The notes beneath the pieces are model-generated. The model ran no database searches and was not told the origin of the DNA. It saw only the letters and a list, made by a program, of their open reading frames with translations. The translations under genes and the position numbers were made by a program. Positions 23,481 to 36,703 of a stretch of DNA of 64,000 nucleotides are shown here, piece by piece (the stretch's first letter is position 1; the number at the start of each line of letters is the position of its first letter). The stretch lies in NCBI RefSeq assembly GCF_017654505.1, contig NC_054545.1, forward strand, positions 12,736,047-12,800,046, in the 5' to 3' direction. The DNA comes from Polyodon spathula (Eukaryota; Chordata; Actinopteri; Acipenseriformes; Polyodontidae).

Positions 23481-24035
23481 TGTGGCAGAATGGTTGCAGT
23501 GCGTAGGTGCGGTGACGTCACGGACCCGGAAGAAGCAACACAAAACAAAGAAGGACGGGTCAAAAACTGAAGCGCGACGGCGCTCAGCGAGTTTATTAAA
23601 TAATAAAAGAAAAGACTTAAACAAAACACTAAACAAAAAAAGCACAAGGGCCAAACAAGTAGTATGCTGGTTGCAAAACCAGCATACATAGCAATTGTTT
23701 ACTTTTCTTTTAAACAGACTTACGTCTCTCCTCTGACACTCTCTTCCTAATAAGCCTGGAGTGCGTCTTTTTATAGTCTGTGGCTGGAGCCTTAATTACC
23801 TAATTTGATACAATACTTACTTTAAGACTCCAGCCACATTCCCACAAGGGTTCTAGGAAGGGGTTTTAACTCCACTCCCACGACTACACATAAGACTGGC
23901 TTTCTCCGGTCTCAAACAGTAAATAATAAAAGACGGACAGTGCTCGACCCACTGCACATAAACACAATAATAAAAACAACAACAAATGATTACATACATA
24001 AATAATAAAACACACAAGGGGTTGGCATCTCATCA
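23481..24035 (-). mobile_element. LTR of a retrotransposon (solo or 3' LTR)
   Basis: Read on the minus strand, the unit starts TGATGAGATGCCAACC (24035) and ends CATTCTGCCACA (23481), so it has TG...CA ends. It carries a TATA box TATAAAAAGACG (23775-23764) and, about 175 bp downstream, an AATAAA signal (23597-23592). A GT-rich stretch and a U5-like end follow. A perfect 11-bp hairpin (23662-23687) lies between TATA and poly(A) signal. Just before the 5' end is a purine-rich tract, GGGACGGATGGGGGGG, that could be a polypurine tract. The flanks CCCCA/CCCCC are only an imperfect duplication. No internal coding region is recognised, so solo LTR or a lone 3' LTR are both possible. Confidence 0.65.
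23768..23775 (-). promoter_or_regulatory. TATA box of the LTR
   Basis: TATAAAAA on the minus strand. Transcription would start roughly 25-30 bp downstream, near 23745, inside the LTR. Confidence 0.5.
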
Positions 24036-24070
24036 CCCCCCCATCCGTCCCTTTTTTTTCTCTAATCTGC

Positions 24071-24260
24071 CTGCAACTATTTGCATTTTAAACTTCCTTT
24101 ACTTTCTACACTAAATACCTGTAAACATTTTCTCGTCAGATGCAAATCAAAGGCCACTGATCAGCCAGTGACACATTGCAACTGATGAGAAATTAAATGA
24201 TGCAAATGCTGGTGCTAACCAAGTAAACAGGATGCCTCCTTGTTCAAGTTTCATTTAAAC
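24071..24260. promoter_or_regulatory. Candidate enhancer with three octamer motifs
   Basis: Three perfect POU octamers occur in 130 bp: ATTTGCAT (24079-24086, minus-oriented), ATGCAAAT (24140-24147) and ATGCAAAT (24200-24207). The second runs on as ATGCAAATCAAAGG, overlapping a TCF/LEF-type ATCAAAGG. No frame crosses the block and it has no simple repeats. The regulatory role is inferred from motif clustering only. Confidence 0.35.
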
Positions 24261-27200
24261 CTCAAGAGCAGTGGACTATTCTTTTAACCTAGTATGACAC
24301 TGTACAGTATTACAGAACTACGTGCGTTAACACACAGGACACCTTGAACTCTATGAATTACCCTGGACAAGGAAAGATAAATCTGTGCTTCAACTAGAAC
24401 ACAGAACAGTATGTTCTAAATGTCTTGAAATAGAAAGTTATCAAATAGAATTGAAACCTGCTGTGCAAAATTGAGCTTAGAAAAGTTTAAACAGACAAAC
24501 TGGGTTTTGGTTTATGACGTCACCCTCAAGATTAGGAACATTGGAAAAGTTCCACGGCTTCTCTCAATGTGGGCACACAGCTGAATGGTTGATCTGGACT
24601 GAACAGTGAATGCTTTTCAGCTTTGTCGCCATTCACTCTTATCAAGATATGCCATCAGTTCTTGTCTCCTTTATCTCAGGATAAGAGGACAAAAGGAAGA
24701 AGAGCAGTACTGTCACCTAGTGGAGAGTGTAGTGAGAGACACTGGGAAGAGAGCCAAAGCATGTGACACTGCATTAGCAAAGTTACAATTGTTTTTTGTC
24801 TCCAGAAAGAATAGAGGCATAGCAGAGGCAGATTAGGGTTATCCTTGTGGGCTGCGCAGAAGATGTAATGGGGGGGGAGGGGATTTTTGACCCAAAAGTC
24901 AACATTTTGGAATATTTGGTCCTATTCAAAGAATCTTGAAATCATGAGTAATTTAAAGTTGTGTATGGAAGCAGATTAAAGATAATACTACAATTATTAA
25001 TGCTACTCCTACTATTTAATTAATCAGCCTTTTTTTCTCCACTGTTTTTATTTATTTAAATATCTATCCTTGTTAGCACCCTGTGTTTGAGCAGGCCAAG
25101 AAGAAGAAAAATAACTAAATGACCCTATATTGCAACAGCAATATACTGCAGCTAATTTGCAATCCAATGGCTATTTTACTATATTGCTGTTCAACTATTT
25201 TTTCCTAATGAAAATGCACGTGAAAATTGACCACAAAACTGCTCAAAACAACAACAACAAAAGAGCATGCATGTCTGATGAGAAGTGTTTTTACTTCAAA
25301 GTGTGTACAATCTCAAAAACCATGACTGCCCGATGCTAGCAACTGGAATTGTGCTGCCTACACAATAAAATATGTACCCGAGTCCATAAAAGGTGATAAT
25401 GGACTCAATTATTGGCAGGGAACAGCAATAAGGAAAGTTTAGTAGGGCAGTAAATTCTTAATTACTTGTTAACACCAAGTGTCTATCCGGAGTTTAAGAA
25501 ACATTTTTGAACACTCTTCCGACAGAGATCCATTATGGCCTCTGATCATTGAAGGGGTAAAGGATGTTGAAGTTGTGGCTCTACAAAAGTTGTGTTCTTT
25601 TATAAAACAATCCATGGGGACCAGTAACACACCAAAGGCTGCAATTTTATTCAGTTGTTTTGTGGCACTGCCATAGCCTAATTATTTATTTATCACTTTC
25701 CACTGACCAAAGATCAGCTCCACTTTTAAAACCACAGCTGTTTATGGTTGAATAGCCTTAAGAGCCACCAGAAGGAGTTATTGATGGTTGCTTTGTACTG
25801 TGTAGAGTCACTGTATATTGGAGAGTCACACCAATCATATAAACATATAAAATACAAACAGACTGTCTAATACTGCATACACCTAGACAGTATTATTCTA
25901 CGCTCTAGAATAAGTCTTCAGGCTTGTGGAATAAAGTCTCAATTTTACATGTAATCCAAGCAAAAGGCTTGTCAGGGAGAAAACAAATTACAAAAAAATG
26001 TGACTGATAATTAACCAGTTCCATTTGGTCCAAACTAAGCACTGTTAGATATTAAATACACATGAACATATTAATATAGGTACAGTATTATATTTATAAA
26101 CACATGGGCTTCAGCATAACCTCAGTATTCAGTTCATTATAATGGCACAGAATCATAAGTGTAATGTAGTTTTTTACCAGTATAGCCAAATGTAGTAAAC
26201 TATAGTATAGGCATACAAATTAATTATAAGCTATAACACAACAGTCCTAATGTACCATGGTAAACCTTTATAAGGTAACATTAATTATAAACTAAGGCAA
26301 ATTTCTGTCCTTGAAAACGTTTGTCTTCTTTTCTTTTAGTTTTATCTTAGAATTGTGATTGAGCGCCTTGAAATTGTGGATCAAAACATTTAGAAGGGTA
26401 AAGCCATGCATTTGAACAGAACGAAAGGGAATTATTTGCACCAGAAAAATAAGGATGTACGATGCTTAGTTCACAAACATGACCCCTGCAAAAAGAAAGA
26501 AAGAAAAGGAAAAGAATTCCAGAAAAACTAAAACAAACAGTGGTGTAGCACAACGATGAGCAGAGGAGAAAGCTGCAGACAGTGTGTGTGTGCATCAGCA
26601 GAGTCCCCAGGGCTCTGAGGAACGCCTGCAGCAGCACTGAGAGCAAATACCTGATGTGCAGACAGGGTGTTATTGTTTAGGTATGGTTGCTGCTATGACA
26701 GATGTTCTTACTGAACTGCTGACACCCACTGACTTGCCCAGCACAGGGACTTTATGCTCAACATGTGTGTCTGTGTCTCCTTAGAGTTTTACTAGCCAGA
26801 ATGACTCAATTAAAGTGATGCTATCTCAACCTCCCGCTGATAAATCTGCCATTTGATGAATGACGTTCATACTGAATATGACAAGGACAGCATTATAATT
26901 GGTACCAAAAGATAAAACTATTAATAAAATAAAAAATTATTTTGAAATGATTGATTTTTCCAGACTTTCGAAAGAACCAGCTTTTGTGAGTTTGTGTTGG
27001 ATGCTCTGATATATAAATGCATTTAAGTTTGTTACTGAAAACTGTCTGGGGATAAGGGAAGTTCAGGATAAACTAAAAGTCATTAAAACATACTATTTAA
27101 ATGCCTGCTTCTGTCTATGAAACTGGAGGTATATTTATAAACATTTGCTACAATTAAATGTATTTTTAAATTTGTTGCAAAATATACATAAAGCTATGCA

Positions 27201-27842
27201 TGAAGCATATTGATCATGATGTGGAATTTAGTGTTTTAATACATTTTATATGCACACTATATTTAGTGAATATACTTAAACCAAATTATATGAGTCTGGG
27301 TAAACAATGGGATACAATCACTGTAAACAATGTCATGATGCCAATAGTGAAATGTAAGTCACAAATGCAAGTCATAAATTAATAGACTAAACAGGCATTA
27401 TACTGGCCGCCTGTGACATATACACTGGTACAGTGTACCAATGCAAGCTTGGGGGGTCTCCTTCATGAGACATATGGTATACTATTGCTTTTGGCCTTCT
27501 TCTATTTCATCAGTTAAAGATACAGCTTTATAGGAACCTTCTGTAAATACACAACCCAGGATGCCTAACTACCATGCCCCTGTGTCCCTATAGAATTCAA
27601 CCTCCCACCCTACTTTTAAAACACAACTCCCTCTTCCACCAAAACTGCCTTGCAAGACAATTACTTCCTCTGCAATACACAAAAAACACATGGCCGAAGG
27701 AGGTTCAAAGGTCAAAGCAAGCCAAATCACTTTGTAACCATATCCATAGTCTAGCTTTAGTCTCACGTCTCAAGTTTTGAAGGCGAATGATGGCTGTTCT
27801 TCAAATATGATCCCTGGCTGTTCTTCAAATGTGTAAATGTGT

Positions 27843-27845
<3 letters not shown>
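24261..27845. other. AT-rich spacer
   Basis: No gene is supported over 3.6 kb. A plus-strand frame at 24606-24836 follows a fair acceptor-like tract (TTGTCTCCTTTATCTCAG at 24659-24676), but its protein is not recognisable and no donor stands out. A 15-bp word, GGCTGTTCTTCAAAT, is duplicated near 27791 and 27814. Confidence 0.5.

Positions 27846-27906
<61 letters not shown>
27846..27906. repeat. (AT)n microsatellite
   Basis: About 60 bp of AT units. Confidence 0.97.
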
Positions 27907-27910
<4 letters not shown>

Positions 27911-28522
27911 CTAAAAGTGTGAAATTCCGCGACCTGGACCTGTTAGAAAGCTCCCTCTGTCTGTGTCCATCCTGTCAGTGCTGTCGGTGGTAATGAGGCA
28001 GAACCTGTGGATTTTAACAGACCCTGAGACCCAGTAACCTCCTTAATACTTTATGATTTCGGAGCTGCTGTCGAACAGCCCCGCGCCTGTTCCAAGTGAC
28101 CTTACAGGCCTCTGCACAGCACCTGAACAGCAAGAAGCAGGTGAGTTTTCGGTCCTGCAGAAACCACAAAGATAATTCTGCATTGCAGAATGCATAACTT
28201 ATTAAATACGAGACAACCCCAATAGTATGTAGCATGCATAGTTTTGAGCTGGAAAGTAAAGAAGTACACGTAATGCTGCTCCACATAAAACAAAGGTTAA
28301 GCTGATGGTAAAGTTCCATATATACCATGAGTCTATTTTTTAGTTGTTGAGTTTCTACTTCTTAGCTAAAGAAGAAACCTTGATTTATTTCTTTATGCAT
28401 ATTTAAACTGAATTTATTTTAAAAAATTGTAAAAAAATTATCAACAAAAATGTGTCAGTTGTGTAGAATATTATGTAAAAAACTTTTAAACTAAAAACTG
28501 TTTTTAGCCCTCTGAGAAAATT

Positions 28523-28526
<4 letters not shown>

Positions 28527-28605
<79 letters not shown>
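28527..28605. repeat. (AT)n microsatellite with one phase slip
   Basis: About 79 bp of AT units with an AATA slip near 28555. Minus-strand Ile/Tyr frames here are artefacts. Confidence 0.97.
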
Positions 28606-28610
<5 letters not shown>

Positions 28611-29680
28611 TTCAAAAATGCTCCTAGGAAAAAATAACAATTGACGTAGGAAAACTAACAATGCTAACAATAATAACAGCTGAGCAATTATGTGCAACAA
28701 CAAAACTTTATTTTAGCTCTACAACTGAATATAATCTGTAGTCTCCAGTAAGCAATTTATTAATCATACAATTACTGAACTGTATATAACAAAGTGCTTT
28801 ATCAAGCAGAGGTGACTTAAATGCCTGGCAAGTAACTGTGACAACTTCTCCACTTATGTTCCGTTTATTTACAATTAGCTGGATTATTTTACCACCCGTG
28901 GGAGGCAGCTAAACGATTAATATTTCCTATTATATGAAGATATTTCAAATGGGTTGTCATTGGGTTACTTTCCAAAAGAGGCCTACCTCCCCCCATTTTC
29001 TTGAGTAAAAAAGTGAAGGCTGTGACCCCTTGAGTACTGGTACATGTTAATTTGAAAGAGGTCCTAATACTTTTAATGAAAGGAAAGACTGCATTAGTAT
29101 GGCTCCCATCGTTTTCAAGGGTGGTTGTAAGTCAGCAATAATATCTAACATGGGAGGACAACATTGGCCATGCTCATCAAAATAATTTGACATTGCTTCC
29201 CTGAGGTTGCCATTTATGCCACTGCATGGTATGCTCTGCACGTGTCATTTGCTAAAGCCCACATATCCCCCTATGGTTCTCATATGCAACACCTTGAAGC
29301 ATTTCTAATTTAAATCCACTCTGTATATAATATAGCTCATTTCACCAGGGCTTATATTTGGTTACAAATTATTAGGGTGGAGTTTTGAGAGGTTGTCTAG
29401 ACATCAAGAATAAATATTGCAAAAAAACCCCATCCCTTTTCTAAAATAAAATCATTAATAGGCATGTTAGTGATAAAATAAGGTTGTAATTAGAAGCAAA
29501 GGTAAATAAAGTGGAGTGTTTGGCATCGGTACAGTGAAGGACCACCAGGGGGGTTTCTGTTTACTCAGGAGACCACAAGGCTTGGGAGGGAATATAAATA
29601 TAGAGAGCTGGGCAGCACTGCAATATGAAGAAAAATGTTTCCTGTTTCACTGATGCACTTTAAAAAAAAAAAATCAAATG
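28606..29680. other. Spacer
   Basis: No gene or named repeat was found in this stretch. Confidence 0.5.
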
Positions 29681-29760
29681 CAGCGGTCCCGGGTTTACGT
29701 CCCATCTCCGTCTGCGAGAAACCCCTGCCTGCGGGAACCACGGTTAATTATAAACGTTAT
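29681..29760 (+). mobile_element. tRNA-like SINE fragment (same family as 45.9 kb)
   Basis: The segment reads GCAGCGGTCCCGGGTTTACG, then TCCCATCTCCG, then GAGAAACCCCTGCCTGCGGG, ending GGTTAATTATAAACGTT. The order matches the segment at 45918-46000, including a B-box-like GGGTTTACGTCCC. The A-box half is missing, replaced on the left by an A-run, so this is a 5'-truncated or degraded copy. Confidence 0.5.
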
Positions 29761-30171
29761 ATTACATATATATAATATATAGATATATATATTACATAAG
29801 GATCTACTCCTAGCGGCTGATGAGATAGCAATACTAAACATCAGCATATGACATGTAGATACTTGAGACTAGAGAAACCTTAAGTTGAATGGCAAGACAT
29901 CTGTCTTTGAACCGCAATGTCCGTGGTCCACGTCCAGCCCATTCCTTTCTATTTTACTCAATGGGTGGTATGCCAAGCCATTTCACAATGGGTGCCTCCA
30001 TTGTTTCCCCCGTTTGTCATAGATATGGATCCAGAGTGGGCAGGTAACAATTGTTTAATAAACCACCTTCTAGCAGATATGGGCTTGGTCACACTAATGG
30101 GGATAAATGATGGGACAAACATGTTCCATGATCGAATTAATATTTTTTAAAGTGGTATTAGTTTAACATGG

Positions 30172-30439
30172 ATAATAATAATAATAATAATCTTTATATA
30201 GCACCTTTCATGGTGGACCATCATCACAAAGCACTTTATAAGATACGAAGCTAGGGCGTGTGAACTATGCATCAGCTGCAGAGTCACTTACAAGAATGTC
30301 TCACCCAAAAGTATAGAGCACAAGGAGGTTAAGTGACTTTTTCAGGGTCATGCAGCGAGTCAGTGACTGAGCTGGGATTTGAACTGGGTACCTCCGGGTT
30401 ACAGGCCTGTTTCTTTAACCACTGGATCACACAGCCTCC
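30172..30439 (-). mobile_element. tRNA-derived SINE with LINE2-type tail
   Basis: On the minus strand the element opens GGAGGCTGTGTGATCCAGTG, then GTGGTTAAAG (A-box-like, 30422-30413) and AGTTCAAATCC (B-box-like, 30385-30375), the internal Pol III promoter of a tRNA. A central part with GTCACTTAACCTCCTTGTGC resembles the MIR/CORE type of SINE body. The 3' end, GGTCCACCATGAAAGGTG then CTATATAAAG, is an L2-like tail closed by (ATT)n. The length of about 268 bp and the part order fit a nearly full-length copy. Flanking duplications are not obvious. Confidence 0.8.
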
Positions 30440-33400
30440 TAATATATAGACATTTTAAAGTTTATAAAACATGCCAAGATAAATGTAGGTACCCGTAGAT
30501 CTACTGTATAAGCAATACATGTGTCATATGAGATGTTAAATGAGAAAGACTACAAACAAATGTGCCCATTTGTGTGACCAAGCCCATATCCTCCTTTGTT
30601 TGTCAAACTCTAACTATCAATGTCAAATCCACCCACTAGTATTTCAAGTTGTTTGAAAATGTATTTTGAAATGGATTGTTCAGCATAGATGTGATCAGGA
30701 AAACTCGCAAAAGGTGGCATGCTAATAAGTTGCTAATGTACTAATCCGCAACAAAGAACTTTGTAAACAGGGCTCTGAGGTTTCCAAAATATTGGCAAGT
30801 ATGTAGTTATCACCTACTTCCAAACAACCTATTACCCAGTTAATCAGCAGTTGTATTGCAAACAGAATACAGCTGTTTCTTTAAAAAAAAAAAAAAAACA
30901 GTGGGGCGGGGGAGATCACATGGTGGGTGGGTAGTGGGGAATGATTAAATGTAAAAGTTCTTGAAATGTACCTTTGTATGTATTTTCAGACTTGTTTTTA
31001 ACCTGGACACCTGGCTCATTTCACGACATTTTACATCAGTGATCAATTACTCTTTATACCTGAAATGTGCTCTACTTGTCAACCAGACCATCCATAATGC
31101 AGGTTTGTTACTTTGATGACCTAATACGCATTGTTAGGCTTGGAGGCCAGCAGTGAGGTAATGAACAATGATGTGTGGAAGGGTGGAAGAGTGGGTGCAG
31201 GAGGCTTTTTTTTCTCTTTTTGTAGCAGGCCTCACGTTGATCATAAAGTATGCCAAGTAGCAGTGCTTCTACAGGATGGAAACAGAAAGGAAATGGACAG
31301 ATCTATTTAACAGTGTGTCAGCCTGTAACAAAACAGTGATTAATCACTGCAAAATTGTAAGCACCTGTAGAAGCGGTGGGACCATGCGCTCGCAAGCCTT
31401 GTTTCAACAGCACCACCCAGAATGTCGTACAGCATTAGGTATTTGAAATGCTATCCAGGCAAACTGACATCTTTCACAGACTGGGGATTTCCAAATCACA
31501 TACAACTCCCTGCTTTGTTTTAAATTAATGGGGGAGGATGTATGTGTGTGTGGCTCCCTGAACTTAAATTTAAAAAAAAAAAGTCAAATTACAAAGCCGG
31601 TTCAGTGACTCTGCAAACAAGCCTGCTTGAGAAATGACCCCTTGATTCAGAAGGTTGCAAGTTCCCTACAGTCCATCAGTCACACAGGGACCTGGTTCAC
31701 CTAGCATGTATGTAGGCTATATTATGATTAGGTCTTGAAGTTTTCGGTTTTAACAGATAATAACCAAAAAAAAACACCAATGAATACCTATTTATAAAAT
31801 GTGTTTTTATTTTTTTAAACTGATAAAACTGAGATGTGGTAATATATTTTAAATAATGTCAAATCATTCACAACTCTCTTTCCACATAAGAAAAAAGGAT
31901 TTCAGAAGGCATTCAGTGTGCAGAGACATTGCTACTGACTAGTCATCAATTGTTGTGGACCTACATAACAGAATACACTCATTAGAGTGACTTGTGACTC
32001 GGGTAGGCTGAAAAAAAAAAACACAAAAGAACAACTCTATAATGTAAAATTAATTGTAATATTATTTTTGTTATTGTTTAGGACCAATAAATTCAGGACC
32101 AGAAATTATTTTAAAGTTAGGTTAACATTTTTATTTATTAAATTAATAATGCACGTAAAATAATCAAAATTAATAAAAACAACATCAGCATTACGATGAA
32201 TAAAACCATAATTCTATAAATACAAAAAATACTTACTGTTAAAAAGCAGATAAGTCAATTAGGAGTCAGGCCTAACATAACTGCTTCATCTGGTCTTAAA
32301 AGGTGTAGCTCCAAAAGGTTTTCAAATCCAGACTCCTCATTTGAACAATTCATTCATTTCTAATACATTCCCTCTGCTTTGTAAAAATCACAGAATGTGC
32401 AACTATACAGAGCAAATGAACGATATGCAGTTAAATATCTGCTACAGCACTCTGCTTTTGAAAACACTTTTTATATGGCTTTTTATTTTACTGGATAAAG
32501 TAAATCTATCCCACTGTGACAAGCTCATTCAGCAATGGAGGAATGTAGTAGGACTGTTTTGCCTTCAGACAAACATGGACGAAAGGACCGCTGTACAGAA
32601 AGTCACTACCTAGAATTCTTATTATAAAATGAAAAATGTAACTAAACAACAGATGGGGGCAGTTAATGATGAGGGCAGTCAATGTATTTTAATAAATTAG
32701 TTATTTTTGGCCTACTGTTCTGAAATGTTAAGTTGTTGGCCTGCATGCCAATCTATGATCTCTTAGCAGCACAAGGCTAGTATTAGTTGTATAGATTTGT
32801 TTCTATGTTTATTACCTGCTACTATGAATTGCTGGCCTTAGGGCTTCCCCACCTCGGGGAGACTGAATGGAAAAAAGTAAATTGGAAAACAGGTCGGAAA
32901 AATGGCCTGACGCCCATAAAGGTTACTCACCACTTCTTAGAAATCCATCTAAACTGTGCTGAACACTAAACTAAGCGTGAATGGCACAAAGCCAATAAAG
33001 TTGTGGGTTAAGGATAAATCGCTTGTGTGATTTTCAGTCATTTAAAACATTTAACTCAGAGTTTTATGGGTTCTACAGTATGTGTCTCAATTAAGTGCCA
33101 ATTATTTGCCCAGTAGTATCCTCTCAACCTATCCCACTTCACACGTAGAACTAGGCAGAAACAAGTTGGGTTGCAGGAAAGAGCTGTTACATTTGATTGG
33201 AGTAGTTTCAATGACAGTATTCTACCATTTTATTAAACTCTGCCAAAGCCAAAACATAACTTTTAAAAAAGTATCATTTCAGGTGTTATGAAAAAAAAAA
33301 AAAAAGTAAAATACAATAAAAAACAGAAATCTAGAAAAAATTAAATGCGAGTTTCCCCAGCTATATCAAACTATTTACTTTTACTTTAATTATGGAATTT

Positions 33401-36400
33401 CAGTTCTCTCTATGGAACTTTACAACTTCCAAGCACATGCTGTGGATCTACCCCAATCTCACCATTACACAGCATTTGGTAGTCAGGCTGTCCTGCACAT
33501 GCATTATAACAAGTAGGGAATGCAACATAGTTTTTGGTTAGTCAAAACAAGATGCCCAGCCTGTGATGGGTGGCTGCGCGTACACAGTAATACAGCTGCA
33601 TGGGACCTGGGGACTAGGATGGGAAACTCTGAAACACGTTTCTTCAGCCTTTGGAATCCACTACCTAATCATGTTATCAAGGCCCATTACACTATACATG
33701 AAGACGTTGAGAAGTTGAGCCCCCACCTGCTTTGCAGTGTATAAGTGGTATTGTTTTATCCACATTCAAACCCATTTGGCTGACATTTGGTGCCATTAAC
33801 CTCCAGGGTTTAAGCAGTAGCCTTTGCTATACAGTTACACCCATTGTATATTGCTTAATTAAATCAAGATTTTATGTTTGGGTAGAGAAGAGAAAAAAAA
33901 AAAAAAAACACACACAACCACTTGAGTTACATCAAACCCCATTTTTTTTTTTTTTTTTTAAAGGAGTGACCTAATTCACTATCCTCTTGTTTCTATGAGC
34001 ATTATGCATCCAAAAACATTTCAAAACAAATAACATTACTTTTTTTTAACTTTACAAAATTAACTAAGAATTACAAACATGTCTACTAGACTATCTTCTG
34101 TAGTACTGGATGAACTACAAAAGGAATACAACACACTACACAGTAAGTAGCCAAAATAGTTTCCAGGCTACCAGCAATTGCTCCTCTAATGTTGTGCGAG
34201 TTACTTTGTTATTGGAATCCATGTTGACTTTTTTCTTGCACATATATCGTGTTTGTTCGTGCAGCAGTAGAGACACAATCCATATTCACTATGAACCTGT
34301 CAACTCGTCTTCTGAATTATTAAGTGGAAAAATAATGCCATTTGTCAAAATGAATGCTAACTAATAAATACATATTGAAATAAAATAAAATTAAAATACT
34401 GGACTGAACAGTCAGGTATACAATATTATTTCCTACTGGTGAGCTGTAAAAGTTAAGAACAACAAAATTTATTCACAGAGGGTTCTTGTTTTTATGAGAT
34501 TGTTAGCATGGGTACGATCCACCTTCTACCAAGTTCAGCATTTCCAGAGGTATCATTAAATACATTTTAAATTAAATATGCTAAGTATAGACAATATGGC
34601 TATAAATACAAAAGATATGGCACAATAATCAACTGATATGATGCACGGTACCAACTCTAAAGTGTAGCACATTAAGATAATTTACTGAAATCTAGCAGTT
34701 ATCGTGAGCCAGCAGTAACTCTGTCTAAATGCTAGTGGAACACACAGCAACACTTGAAGTGTTTTCTGAAGGGTAGGGAGATATATGTCTGAATACAAAA
34801 TTAAAAATGAAACAGAAAATGCATGTTAGGACAGTAAAGTACACACACACACACACACTTTATTAATAGTAATGCTAATAATAATAATAATACTAATAGC
34901 AACAATGATAATACAAATATATAATAAAACTATTTTATTTTCTTTCTGAAGAAGGCTTCTGTTTAAAGAAATAAAATTACCTCAGACAGCATGCCAGCAA
35001 GCCAGTTTAATGCAGTGTTTCACTGGTCCAGGCAGTATCTCATCACTCATGCTAGTTCTCCTTTTTGTACACACACATAAAACAAAAAAGACGCTCCCCT
35101 TTTTTTTCCAATCCCCAGTCTTTGTGGAGATGAAGCTTTTATTTCTGAAGTGGTTTGTACATTAATCTTTCATACTCTTTGTTATAGGATTGTACCAACC
35201 TTTTGTTGAAGACAGTGGTTGCATTATACAACCATTATATGAAACAAAGTATGAAATGGTCTGCTACATTTCTCCTTTTAAGAATCCAAAGTCAGGGATA
35301 TTAGTTGTTCATCACACACTACTTACACACCCTTATTAAAAAAAAATGTTCCTGCCTAGGAGCCAGAAGAACCTGGATTGACCTCAACTAGGCAATCTGA
35401 GAAGCTACTCGATGCAACCCAGCTGTGAAACTTGGGTAGAAGTTGAAGAACACATTGGAAGTGAGGTGCGCGTCTTGTGCATTTCAGGTTGGGGAATCCT
35501 GGGGAATTCACTTCTAAAATTAAAAAAAAATAATAACTAAATAGCAAAGGAAGAGGCAGAAGATTGGAAATGATCTGGAGGAGGACTTCTGTGGGATCAG
35601 GACGTCGGATGGAGGGATTAGCAGGGGCTTGGGCCAGTTCCATCTTGAGCTTTCCAATGCAGAGGCATGCAGGGTTAGGGTTAGGTCACCGTAAAAATTT
35701 AGCTGACCCTCGGCGGTGTTCAGTCTGCTTTACAGCTGCTCCTCTCCATGGAGCTTCTAGCACAGTGTTGGGTCCAAGAGCCAACTACTAAACAGTCTCG
35801 ACAATGTGACAATTTAGAGCCCTCATTGTTATTATCTTTTCCCTACTGCACTGCCAGAGAGGTCTGAAGCCATACGGCATGTACCAACTAAAGTAAGTTT
35901 AAAGGTTGGGCTTTTACTGCCTTATGGTAGAACTGCTTTAGCATAAAGCGATGTTCTAGTTTAAAGTTACCAAATAAAAAAACAAAAAAACATGCCAAAT
36001 GTTAACACATTGAAACCATTAATGTGTACAGCAATGTGGCAAATATCTTGTGAGAAATAAAATTATGAAAATTAATAAACAAACACATAATCCGTATGTC
36101 AGTTCTGTTTATAACCACAAGTTATGAAACAAACCAATTATTTTAAAATGGGTTTTTGTTATTAAAATTAATTTTAATTTATTTTTTTATTTTTTATTTT
36201 TTAAATCATCAAGTTAAGTGGATAGCTTTTATTGGGCTAGCAAAGAAGTTTAGAATGCACAAGCTGTCAGCCTCATGAAGGGACTATTTTCAACATCTTT
36301 GTTCGTCCAAATAAAAAGGCAACTTCAACATTATTGCTTCATTTTCTTCTCTGGATATAGATTACAAGTTTAAAATAAATACATTTACTACAGACAGCAT

Positions 36401-36703
36401 GGTATGTAATGCAGTAGATATTGCATTACATGGTTTATGTACGGGATAAACCTTGGTAAGTGTTGAATTGATAAAAATAATTCACTGTTTCAAGTGCAAT
36501 CAAATTGCAAATCAGAAAAGTAAAGAATTGCATGCTATTTGTGGGACAGTAAGAGTTTAGTGTTTTGTTCTGTAATTTACTAAACATAATCCTTTCCTGA
36601 GAAGCTGCTGTAAAGAATAAAGCAGTAGCGCCAGACCTTGCAGTTCCCCTCACAGTATACAGTGTACTGGATTGCATTTCTCAGCCTTTAGACTTGGGAA
36701 TTA
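30440..36703. other. AT-rich spacer
   Basis: No gene is supported over 6.2 kb. Noted inside are a perfect 16-bp palindrome CAGTGATTAATCACTG (31334-31349), A- and T-runs near 33893-33908 and 33942-33959, a short (AC)n at 34842-34858, and two TTAGGG-type units at 35673-35686. Overlapping frames on both strands at 35356-35791 lack domains. Confidence 0.5.

Noticed and set aside
24606..24836. Exon after the TTTATCTCAG tract
   Set aside because: There is no donor, no known protein and no neighbouring exon. The acceptor alone is not enough.
29880..29945. Another tRNA-like head (GTGGTCCACGTCC)
   Set aside because: The B-box match is poor and no A-box at the right distance was found.
30375..30439. 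Functional tRNA gene
   Set aside because: The A and B boxes belong to a SINE with a LINE2-type tail, and a cloverleaf does not close.
35673..35686. Interstitial telomere repeat
   Set aside because: Only two GGTTAG-type units are present, which is expected by chance.
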